From contig JAHHRJ010000012.1 of the NCBI GenBank assembly GCA_020025885.1, positions 1 to 46,631 on the forward strand: DNA of 46,631 bases, in the 5' to 3' direction. Both the position numbers and the translations under genes were made by a program. Under the pieces are notes generated by a model that saw only the letters and a list, made by a program, of their open reading frames with translations, did not search any database and was not told the DNA's origin. Position 1 is the stretch's first letter. Each line of letters opens with the position of its first letter. Positions 40,856 to 46,631 of this stretch are shown one piece after another. The DNA is from Butyricicoccus sp. GTDB lineage: Bacteria > Bacillota > Clostridia > Oscillospirales > Butyricicoccaceae.

Positions 40856-41177
40856 ATGAAAACAAACAAGATGCTCAGGTCCACAGCGGTGGTTTATGCA
40901 CCTTGCTCCTTGCGGGAACACCAGAAGCACAGGCGGCATTTCAGGATACCGAAGGTCATTGGGCGGAGTCCGCAATCGGGCGTATGAACGATTATCGCAT
41001 CGTAAACGGTTATCAGGGCAAGTTCCACCCCGATGAGACGATCACACGCGGTGAAATGGTTGTTGTGCTCGATCCAAAGACAATGTAACGATCCAGAAGG
41101 GTACGATTTCTATTCCTAAAGATGATATTTGGCAAAGTGATCCTGGTTTCTACATGTTTACGAAAAAATCCCCTTAA
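40856..41177 (+). pseudogene. Broken SLH-domain exported protein
   Basis: Remnant of a surface protein with an S-layer homology domain, which would anchor to cell-wall polymers. From ATG 40856 (with AGAAGGAGAAC) the frame reads MKTNKMLRSTAVV; a one-base shift near 40895 is then needed to continue the signal peptide, CTLLLAGTPEAQA, and the SLH domain (FQDTEGHWAESAIGRMNDY to TRGEMVVVLD). After that a second shift near 41085 is needed to read on through KDNVTIQKGTISIPKDD to the stop at 41177. The frame that holds the SLH part ends at 41088. Total length is far below an intact SLH protein, so internal deletion is likely. Confidence 0.75.
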
Positions 41178-41199
41178 TGCATTGCATCAAGGGGATTTT
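41165..41199. terminator. Bidirectional terminator
   Basis: AAAATCCCCTT and AAGGGGATTTT enclose an inner ATGCA/TGCAT pair. T-rich on both strands; it serves the amylase gene on the minus strand and the broken SLH gene on the plus strand. Confidence 0.82.
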
Positions 41200-41227
41200 A
41201 CTTTTCAATTTCAGAAACGCACCGTGA

Positions 41228-42538
41228 TCAGCACTCGGTTTTCCAGAATGCCACGGAATACGGGGGCAGTTCCGAGCCGCCGCCGAAGTCATGCATCTGT
41301 CCAGTGATCAAATCGGTTGCACGTCCAGCACGTGCGTCAAAGTGTGCGGTGTAGGGCTGATCATCAGCATTGATGGCAACAAGCACGCGCTCGTCGTCTG
41401 CAATGCGCTCCCAGATGCACTGGCGGTTGGTGAGCACGAGCTGCTTGAAATCGCCATAGCACAGCGCCTTGGAGTTTTTATGTGCGTTTGCGAGCGTTGC
41501 AATCCATGCAGTCAGTTCATTTTCGATCGGGATGTCGATTGCAGGACGCAGGGCGTCGTCACCATCTTCCTTTCTGCCCTGAATGCCCCATTCACTGCCA
41601 TAGTATACACAGGGGATGCCCGGCATACCAAACAGCATACCATAAAGCAGTGGCAGGTGCTTGGGATTTGTGAGGATGGAAGCCGCGCGGGTAACATCGT
41701 GGTTGTCTACGAAGCTCAAAAGATGTTTACCCTTGTAGAGTGTCCAATTTTCCGGTCCAAACTGACGGAGCAGAGAATGGGTGATCTCAAAGAGGTTCAT
41801 AGAATTGAGGGAGGAATACAGCCCCTTATAGCATTCATAGTTGGTGCACGAGTGCAGCATACCCTCACCGACGCGCTGGTTATAGTCGCCGTGCAGCATT
41901 TCACCAATCAGCAGGAAGTCTGGTTTGAGCGAATCACAGAAGGTGCGGAGCTGATGCAGAAATTCCGGCGGCAGACAGTATGCCACATCAAGGCGCAGAC
42001 CGTCAATATCGAAGGCATCTACCCAACTGCGGATGCAGTCAAAAAGGTGCTGAACGACCGCAGGGTTTTGCAGATTGAGCTTGACGAGTTCAAAATGTCC
42101 TTCCCAGCCCTCATACCAGAAGCCGTCGTTATAGTTGGAATTGCCATCAAAATGGATATGAAACCAGTCTTTATAGGGGGAGTCCCATTTGTTGCGGCGC
42201 ACATCTTCAAACGCCCAAAAACCGCGTCCAACATGGTTGAATACACCGTCCAGCACAACACGAATACCGTTCTTGTGCAGATGGGAACAGACAGCGGCGA
42301 AATCATCATTAGAACCAAGGCGGCGGTCGATCAGGCGATAGTCACGCGTATCATAGCCGTGGCTGTCCGATTCAAACACGGGAGAAAAATAGATGGCATT
42401 TGCGCCAAGTTTTTGGATGTGTGGAATCCAGCTGTTTATTTTGCTGATACGGCTTGCCAAAACACCGTTATTGACACGCGGTGCACCGCAGAGACCAAGC
42501 GGATAGATCTGATAGAAAACACTTTCATATGCCCACAT
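41228..42538 (-). CDS. GH13 alpha-amylase-family glycosidase, intracellular
   Basis: Alpha-glucan hydrolase of glycoside hydrolase family 13, likely acting on maltodextrins in the cytoplasm because there is no signal peptide. The 436-residue product has the four family regions: DGVFNHVGRG, the nucleophile Asp184 in DGLRLDVAY, the acid/base Glu213 in LLIGEMLHGD and Asp281 in FVDNHDVTR. There is no extra N-terminal domain as in neopullulanases, and the C-terminal beta domain is short. The ATG at 42538 follows AAAGGAGAT. Monocistronic on the minus strand. Exact specificity (alpha-amylase, cyclomaltodextrinase or maltogenic) cannot be settled from motifs. Confidence 0.9.
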   Translation of the reverse strand: MWAYESVFYQIYPLGLCGAPRVNNGVLASRISKINSWIPHIQKLGANAIYFSPVFESDSHGYDTRDYRLIDRRLGSNDDFAAVCSHLHKNGIRVVLDGVFNHVGRGFWAFEDVRRNKWDSPYKDWFHIHFDGNSNYNDGFWYEGWEGHFELVKLNLQNPAVVQHLFDCIRSWVDAFDIDGLRLDVAYCLPPEFLHQLRTFCDSLKPDFLLIGEMLHGDYNQRVGEGMLHSCTNYECYKGLYSSLNSMNLFEITHSLLRQFGPENWTLYKGKHLLSFVDNHDVTRAASILTNPKHLPLLYGMLFGMPGIPCVYYGSEWGIQGRKEDGDDALRPAIDIPIENELTAWIATLANAHKNSKALCYGDFKQLVLTNRQCIWERIADDERVLVAINADDQPYTAHFDARAGRATDLITGQMHDFGGGSELPPYSVAFWKTEC

Positions 42539-42813
42539 ACAATAAAATCTCCTTTACTTTTTATGAAGTATTCCATATAAGGAAATACAGTGTGCAGAAT
42601 AAAAAATGCTGGTTTTGTGTTCCCGTTTTTAGGGTTTGCGTACAAAGGTGATCACAGTGAAATACCCACTTTTTCGGAAATCGCAGTTTCCTGAAATGTG
42701 GAGTTCTGTTTTATTGCTTGTATAAGTATATCTCATTTTCAGCCATTTGTACAGTATGCTGTAAAAAAAGCGAAAATCGCAGGGGGAATTTACATGGAGA
42801 ATCAAAAAAAGAC

Positions 42814-42843
42814 TTGCATTATGCGGTGGATATATGATAGAAT
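42814..42843 (+). promoter_or_regulatory. rplS promoter
   Basis: TTGCAT, an 18-base spacer and TAGAAT. Transcription would start near 42850 and give a leader of about 90 bases. The remainder of the gap from the amylase gene (42539-42813) shows no gene. Confidence 0.6.
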
Positions 42844-42866
42844 AATGCAGAACAACGGACATTCCG

Positions 42867-42907
42867 CTGCCTACCGGCGAAAAGTTCGCCTTAATATTAA
42901 GATAGGT
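42867..42907 (+). promoter_or_regulatory. Possible L19 leader RNA structure
   Basis: CCTA (42871) and TAGG (42902) can enclose a hairpin GGCGAA-AAG-TTCGCC and a palindrome TTAATATTAA. Ribosomal protein L19 leaders with autogenous control are known in Firmicutes; the match here rests on position and compact structure only. Confidence 0.45.
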
Positions 42908-42940
42908 TATGAATATCCAGTATGAAAGGAAGACTGAAAG

Positions 42941-43282
42941 ATGGATTTAGTAAAAGTTCTGTCTGAGCAGCAGCTCAAGAGCGATCTGCCTACTCTGAAG
43001 ATTGGTGACACTGTTAAGGTACATGCTAAGATCAAGGAGGGCAACCGCGAGCGTATCCAGATCTTCGAGGGCATCATCATTGCTATGAAGCACGCTGGAA
43101 TCAACAAGACCGTGACCGTTCGCCGTATTTCTTATGGCGTTGGCGTTGAGAAGACTTTCCCGGTACACTCCCCGAACATTGCAAAGTTCGAAGTTGTACG
43201 TAACGGTAAGGTTCGCCGTGCGAAGCTGTACTACCTGCGTGGCCGCGTTGGTAAGGCTGCAAAGGTTGCAGAGAAGGTTTAA
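42941..43282 (+). CDS. rplS: 50S ribosomal protein L19
   Basis: Large-subunit ribosomal protein at the interface with the 30S subunit. The 113-residue product is of normal length and carries IGDTVKVHAKIKEGNRERIQ, FEGIIIAMKHAG, TVRRISYGVGVEKTFP and RRAKLYYLRGRVGKAAKV, all diagnostic of L19. Codon use is that of a highly expressed gene. AAAGGAAGACTGAAAG precedes the ATG. It stands alone with its own promoter and terminator, away from the usual rpsP-rimM-trmD-rplS cluster. Confidence 0.98.
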   Translation: MDLVKVLSEQQLKSDLPTLKIGDTVKVHAKIKEGNRERIQIFEGIIIAMKHAGINKTVTVRRISYGVGVEKTFPVHSPNIAKFEVVRNGKVRRAKLYYLRGRVGKAAKVAEKV

Positions 43283-43293
43283 GAACAAACCAC

Positions 43294-43326
43294 AAAAGAG
43301 AGAAACATTTTGTTTCTCTCTTTTTT
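43294..43326 (+). terminator. rplS terminator
   Basis: AAAAGAGAGAAACA and GTTTCTCTCTTTT with a TTTT loop, ending in T6. The following 175 bases to the next promoter show no gene. Confidence 0.88.
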
Positions 43327-43504
43327 CTTTGCCCAAAAGGAGGATCACACAAGAAAAGAAAATCCCCTGACGCATTAGGACGTTTTTTCTGCCTGTTGGG
43401 TGACAAATTCTTAAAATTGTGATATCTCTGTCAATAAGAAAGTGGTGCTCTAATAAAACAAGAAAGAATCTACAAAAAATAAGGAACTATTTACTGAAAA
43501 AGCA

Positions 43505-43533
43505 TTGACTTTTCACAATAAGAAAATTATAAT
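43505..43533 (+). promoter_or_regulatory. Alcohol dehydrogenase promoter
   Basis: TTGACT, a 17-base spacer and consensus TATAAT. The leader after it is about 90 bases and contains CGCA/TGCG inside AACAATG/CATTGTT, then ATCAAT-G-ATTGAT running into a T6 tract. Confidence 0.82.
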
Positions 43534-43628
43534 TGATATAAATATAACAATGTTCGCAACCGTGCGGCGTGCATTGTTTGATCAATGATTGATTTTTTAT
43601 TACGCAAAAGCGATGGAGGAACGTAATT

Positions 43629-44846
43629 ATGGCAAGATTCACTTTACCCAGAGACGTATATCACGGAAAGGGAACACTGGAAACATTGAAAACATTCGAA
43701 GGCAAGCGTGCAATGGTTTGTGTAGGCGGCAGTTCCATGAGAAAGTTCGGCTTTTTGGATAAGGCTGTCTCCTGCCTCAAGGAAGCTGGTATGGAAGTTG
43801 AAGTGTTCGATGGAATCGAGCCAGATCCGTCTGTTGATACCGTAATGCGCGGTGCAGAAGCAATGCTGAAGTTTGAGCCAGATTGGATCGTTGCAATGGG
43901 CGGAGGTTCTCCGATCGACGCAGCAAAGGCAATGTGGATCAAGTATGAGTATCCGGATATCGCGTTTGAGGATATGATCAAGGTGTTTGGTCTGCCGAAG
44001 CTGCGCAAGAAGGCACACTTCTGTGCAATTCCGTCTACTTCTGGTACTGCAACTGAAGTTACCGCTTTCTCTGTTATCACAGACTACAAGAAGGGCATCA
44101 AGTACCCACTCGCTGACTTCGAGATCACTCCAGATGTTGCGATCGTAGACCCAGAGCTGGCAGAGACCATGCCGAAGAAGCTCGTTGCACATACTGGTAT
44201 GGACGCAATGACCCATGCCATCGAGGCATATGTATCCACTGCACACTGCGACTACACTGATCCACTCGCGATTTTCGCAATCAAGATGATCCAGAAGGAA
44301 CTGACCGATTCCTACGCTGGTGATATGGATAAGCGCGCAAGCATGCACAACGCACAGTGCCTTGCTGGTATGGCATTCTCCAATGCGCTGCTGGGTATTG
44401 TACACTCTATGGCACATAAGACTGGCGCAGTCTTTGAGGATCAGGGCGCACACATCATCCACGGTGCTGCAAATGCAATGTACCTGCCAAAGGTTATCGC
44501 ATACAATGCAAAGAATGAAGAGGCTGCTGCTCGTTATGCAGACATCGCAGACTATATGGGTTTGGGCGGTACAACCACCGCGGAGAAGGTAAAGCTGCTA
44601 ATTGCACATCTGCGTAAGATGAATGACGAGCTGAACATTCCACAGTGCATCAAGCACTATGGTGCAGACAGCTATCCGACCGAGCAGGGCTTTGTTTCTG
44701 AGGAAATCTTCTTGGAGCGTCTGCCGGAGATTGCAAAGAATGCAATTGCAGACGCATGCACTGGTTCTAATCCACGTCAGCCAAGTCAGGAAGAAATGGA
44801 AAAGCTGCTCAAGTGCTGCTACTACGATACTGAGGTTGACTTCTAA
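43629..44846 (+). CDS. Iron-containing alcohol dehydrogenase
   Basis: NAD(P)H-dependent group III alcohol dehydrogenase, likely reducing aldehydes to alcohols (ethanol or butanol) in fermentation. The 405-residue product has the nucleotide-binding GGGSPIDAAKAMW (near 97-109), PSTSGTATEVTAF, and the iron-binding segments HTGMDAMTHAIEAY, GIVHSMAHKTGA and HGAANAMYLP with the conserved Asp and His ligands. It resembles the C-terminal dehydrogenase part of AdhE but stands as a single-domain protein. Codon bias suggests high expression. GATGGAGGAACG precedes the ATG. An AraC regulator follows and may control it. Confidence 0.93.
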   Translation: MARFTLPRDVYHGKGTLETLKTFEGKRAMVCVGGSSMRKFGFLDKAVSCLKEAGMEVEVFDGIEPDPSVDTVMRGAEAMLKFEPDWIVAMGGGSPIDAAKAMWIKYEYPDIAFEDMIKVFGLPKLRKKAHFCAIPSTSGTATEVTAFSVITDYKKGIKYPLADFEITPDVAIVDPELAETMPKKLVAHTGMDAMTHAIEAYVSTAHCDYTDPLAIFAIKMIQKELTDSYAGDMDKRASMHNAQCLAGMAFSNALLGIVHSMAHKTGAVFEDQGAHIIHGAANAMYLPKVIAYNAKNEEAAARYADIADYMGLGGTTTAEKVKLLIAHLRKMNDELNIPQCIKHYGADSYPTEQGFVSEEIFLERLPEIAKNAIADACTGSNPRQPSQEEMEKLLKCCYYDTEVDF

Positions 44847-44865
44847 GTTTCAAACGTACATACAA

Positions 44866-44894
44866 GGGGGCGCTGTTTTGGCAGCGCTCCTTTT
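44866..44894 (+). terminator. Alcohol dehydrogenase terminator
   Basis: GGGGCGCTG pairs with CAGCGCTCC (one G-T pair) followed by TTTT. Confidence 0.8.
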
Positions 44895-44933
44895 CTATAC
44901 TTCGAAAGATATACCCCAAAGGAGGAAAGCTCT

Positions 44934-46004
44934 ATGAAAAATATGGATGGTTATTATGATTTCTCTGGTCAGAAGTTTGGGTATCCGCTCAGCTTGAGCA
45001 TCAATGGATTTACGCAGAATGTTTTTGCCAGACAGAGCAGCTTGGAAATTTCTTATGTGCTGCAAGGCAGCTATGAAGCGGTGACCGAGCATTTCTGTGA
45101 GACCGTCCACGAGCGGGAGCTCATTGTCATCGCGCCTGATGAAATTCATATGCTCGTAAAACATCCCGAGGAAGAAAACAGCATGGTTTTGACCATCCAT
45201 ATCGATTTCAGCCGCATGGCAGAGTCTATGGCAGGCAATCCGAAAGAAAGTTTTCATTCGGGCATCTTTACCGAAACACAAAACAAAGAGGTGTATTTTG
45301 CACTCAAGCGGAAGATCGGTGAACTCATCAAAATGCTGATGGAGGATAAGAGCAATCTACTGCACCTCAATGTCCTCATGGCAGAACTGGCATTTTTGGC
45401 GGCGTCCTCCGATCCGCTTGGAATGCAAGAACTGCCCTTGCAATCGGAACATCAGGAAAACTATATGAAAGCCATTCGGTATATTGACACCCACTTTCGG
45501 GAGCCACTGTCACTTGGGAATGTGGCGCACCAGCTTTCGTTCAGCCTGTCCTATACCTCAAAGCTGCTCAAAAAATATACTGGCTTGCCGTTTATCAAAT
45601 ATCTGTCCTATGTGCGTATACGCGGATCGCTTGAGGCGTTGCTGGAGGGCAAGGATCAAATTGAGAAGATCGCGCTTGACTGCGGCATGGCAAACGCAAA
45701 GGCATATACAACGACCTTTAAGGAACTCTATGGAGTACTGCCGAGCGCTTACCGTAAGCAGTTTCAGCAAAATCTGCGGTATAGCCAGCAAGGGTATCAG
45801 AAAATGGAGCTGAACGAAGGCCAAAAGCAATTGCTCTGGCATCTGGTGGAGCAACAAAAGCAGGTGCTCTATGAGGATGCACAGATTATCATCTGGAAAC
45901 AGGGGGATACTGTGTGCTGTCAAGCGAAGGGTGGCTGGCAGGGGATGGAGGTAAATCCGGACGGGAAATGCCTTCTGCATCTGCCGCAAAAGAAGCCTTT
46001 CTAA
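44934..46004 (+). CDS. AraC-family transcriptional regulator
   Basis: DNA-binding regulator with an N-terminal cupin-like sensor region (about 1-150, including VIAPDEIHMLVKHPE) and a C-terminal AraC double helix-turn-helix (about 178-280: AIRYIDTHFREPLSLGNVA, FSLSYTSKLLKKYTG, then IEKIALDCGMANAKAYTTTF and LYGVLPSAYRKQF). About 75 extra residues follow the DNA-binding part, which is unusual because AraC proteins normally end there; their function is unknown. AAAGGAGGAAAGCT precedes the ATG. An IS200/IS605-type element begins about five bases after the stop codon, so the natural terminator has probably been displaced. Confidence 0.9.
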   Translation: MKNMDGYYDFSGQKFGYPLSLSINGFTQNVFARQSSLEISYVLQGSYEAVTEHFCETVHERELIVIAPDEIHMLVKHPEEENSMVLTIHIDFSRMAESMAGNPKESFHSGIFTETQNKEVYFALKRKIGELIKMLMEDKSNLLHLNVLMAELAFLAASSDPLGMQELPLQSEHQENYMKAIRYIDTHFREPLSLGNVAHQLSFSLSYTSKLLKKYTGLPFIKYLSYVRIRGSLEALLEGKDQIEKIALDCGMANAKAYTTTFKELYGVLPSAYRKQFQQNLRYSQQGYQKMELNEGQKQLLWHLVEQQKQVLYEDAQIIIWKQGDTVCCQAKGGWQGMEVNPDGKCLLHLPQKKPF

Positions 46005-46008
46005 GCAT

Positions 46009-46136
46009 GTTGACACTCCCCATGTCTAAAGACAGGGGATTCTCAGTTCGCTGACCGTAGCCTGCACCGTGCGAGGTCTTACATGATCTCCCTGAGCGTA
46101 TTGGTTCGGGTGTGTCCCACCCTACCATATTTACGT
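46009..46136 (-). mobile_element. Right end of an IS200/IS605-type element
   Basis: Read on the minus strand this region follows tnpB and ends with GAATCCCCTGTC, a loop, GACATGGGGAGTGTCAAC. The CCCC-hairpin-GGGG plus GTGTCAA end is typical of IS605-group right ends and forms the 3' part of the omega RNA scaffold. The outer boundary is put at about 46009 from that end sequence; the left end is beyond the window. Confidence 0.75.
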
Positions 46137-46631
46137 CTACGCCAGTTGGCGCAGTCCTTCGTTTAAGATATTCTTTGCAGCATTGCGGTCTCTATCGTGA
46201 ACAGTCTCACAACCAGGACAAATCCACTGACGTACAGCCAAATCCTTTACCCCTGACCACTGTGTACCACATACAGAACAAAGTTGACTGGATGGATAGA
46301 AACGGTCTATGACAATGATTCGTTTTCTGTACCAATTTGCTTTATATATGAGTTGCCGACGGAACTCTCCCCATGACGCATCAGTGATAGACTTTGCTAA
46401 CCTGTGATTTTTCACCATGTTTTTCGGTGCTAAATCCTCAATACAGATGACATCATTCTTCCGAATAAGCTGAATAGATAGCTTATGCAGCATATCGTTT
46501 CTCTGATTCGAAATATGCTCATACAGTCTTGCCACTTGTATCCGTGCCTTTTCTCTGCGCTTGCTTCCCTTTGTTTTTCGGGAAAGCTGACGCTGAAGCT
46601 TTGCTAACTTTTTTTGGCTTTTTGCAAGATA
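46137..46631 (-). CDS. tnpB: TnpB RNA-guided nuclease, 3' part
   Basis: C-terminal 164 residues of a transposon-encoded TnpB, an RNA-guided DNA nuclease related to Cas12 ancestors; the frame is open to the window edge, so the protein starts outside. Visible are a coiled basic segment (KTKGSKRREKARIQVARL), the RuvC-II glutamate in VICIEDLAPKNM, a four-cysteine zinc finger (CSVC and CPGC) and the RuvC-III aspartate in VHDRDRNAAKNIL. The RuvC-I aspartate lies outside. Nothing in the visible part suggests decay. Whether a TnpA transposase accompanies it cannot be seen. Confidence 0.92.
   Translation of the reverse strand, partial: YLAKSQKKLAKLQRQLSRKTKGSKRREKARIQVARLYEHISNQRNDMLHKLSIQLIRKNDVICIEDLAPKNMVKNHRLAKSITDASWGEFRRQLIYKANWYRKRIIVIDRFYPSSQLCSVCGTQWSGVKDLAVRQWICPGCETVHDRDRNAAKNILNEGLRQLA

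Noticed and set aside
41291..42580. A 429-codon plus-strand frame opposite the amylase gene
   Set aside because: The minus-strand frame contains all GH13 catalytic motifs. The antisense product shows no recognisable domain and starts without a ribosome site.
43400..43520. Rex-type redox operator before the alcohol dehydrogenase
   Set aside because: Only half-site-like TTGTGA/TCACAA words were seen, not a proper inverted repeat with correct spacing.
1..46631. CRISPR arrays, rRNA genes or prophage genes
   Set aside because: No regularly spaced repeats, rRNA sequence or phage structural genes were recognised on either strand.

Overview
The window looks like chromosomal DNA of a spore-forming low-to-mid GC Firmicute of class Clostridia, probably the Oscillospirales side (Butyricicoccus/Agathobaculum-like; genus-level placement is inference). 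Grounds: Spo0A and the spoIIAA-spoIIAB-sigF operon, a T-box before valS, a cobalamin riboswitch, AggAGG-type ribosome binding sites almost everywhere, an AgrC/LytTR signalling cluster and Gram-positive lipoprotein signals. Composition is about balanced in genes and very AT-rich in some spacers, above all the roughly 0.9 kb ahead of spo0A.

Layout. 1-3.5 kb, minus strand: cobalt transporter operon cbiM-cbiN-cbiQ-cbiO behind a cobalamin riboswitch and terminator. 3.5-5.2 kb: long AT-rich leader region with two Spo0A-box matches, then spo0A. 5.5-10 kb: tRNA-Cys, valine T-box, valS, folC. 10.1-11.5 kb: spoIIAA-spoIIAB-sigF. 12-20.2 kb: pcrA-type helicase, then a compact housekeeping run lepB-rbgA-rnhB-yraN-dipeptidase-thrC-metallophosphoesterase. 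20.3-27.1 kb: proteostasis block tig-clpP-clpX-lon-ysxC. 27.2-32.2 kb: nucleoside-type ABC importer (BMP lipoprotein, double ATPase, two permeases) behind a promoter and a very short leader terminator. 32.3-36.6 kb: orphan solute-binding lipoprotein, LytTR regulator, AgrC-like kinase, second LytTR regulator. 36.8-40.8 kb: exoA, a small CPCC-like protein, threonine aldolase, recQ. 40.9-41.2 kb: a wrecked SLH-domain gene. 41.2-46 kb: intracellular GH13 amylase (minus), rplS, iron alcohol dehydrogenase, AraC regulator. 46.0 kb to the edge: right end of an IS200/IS605-type element with the 3' part of tnpB.

The most unusual content is not in the genes but in repeated structured DNA at their ends. 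(1) An 89-bp two-hairpin repeat occurs at 1-89 and, inverted, at 11562-11650; its stem differences are compensatory, and the first copy encodes the last 16 residues and the stop codon of CbiO. (2) A second family, about 165 bp with imperfect terminal inverted repeats beginning TA-GGG, occurs at 1890-2057, where its end overlaps the cbiN stop codon, and at 23815-23980, where it lies between the likely lon promoter and lon. (3) The TnpB element ends a few bases past the araC stop codon, so any guide RNA made from it would carry araC sequence. Other points are short attenuator-like leaders before the BMP operon and folC, micro-ORFs and a terminator between the LytTR regulator and the AgrC-like kinase, and a Spo0A receiver that lacks one residue of the usual acidic pair. 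Nothing here is a clear-cut new defence or biosynthetic system; no CRISPR array, prophage or rRNA gene was seen.
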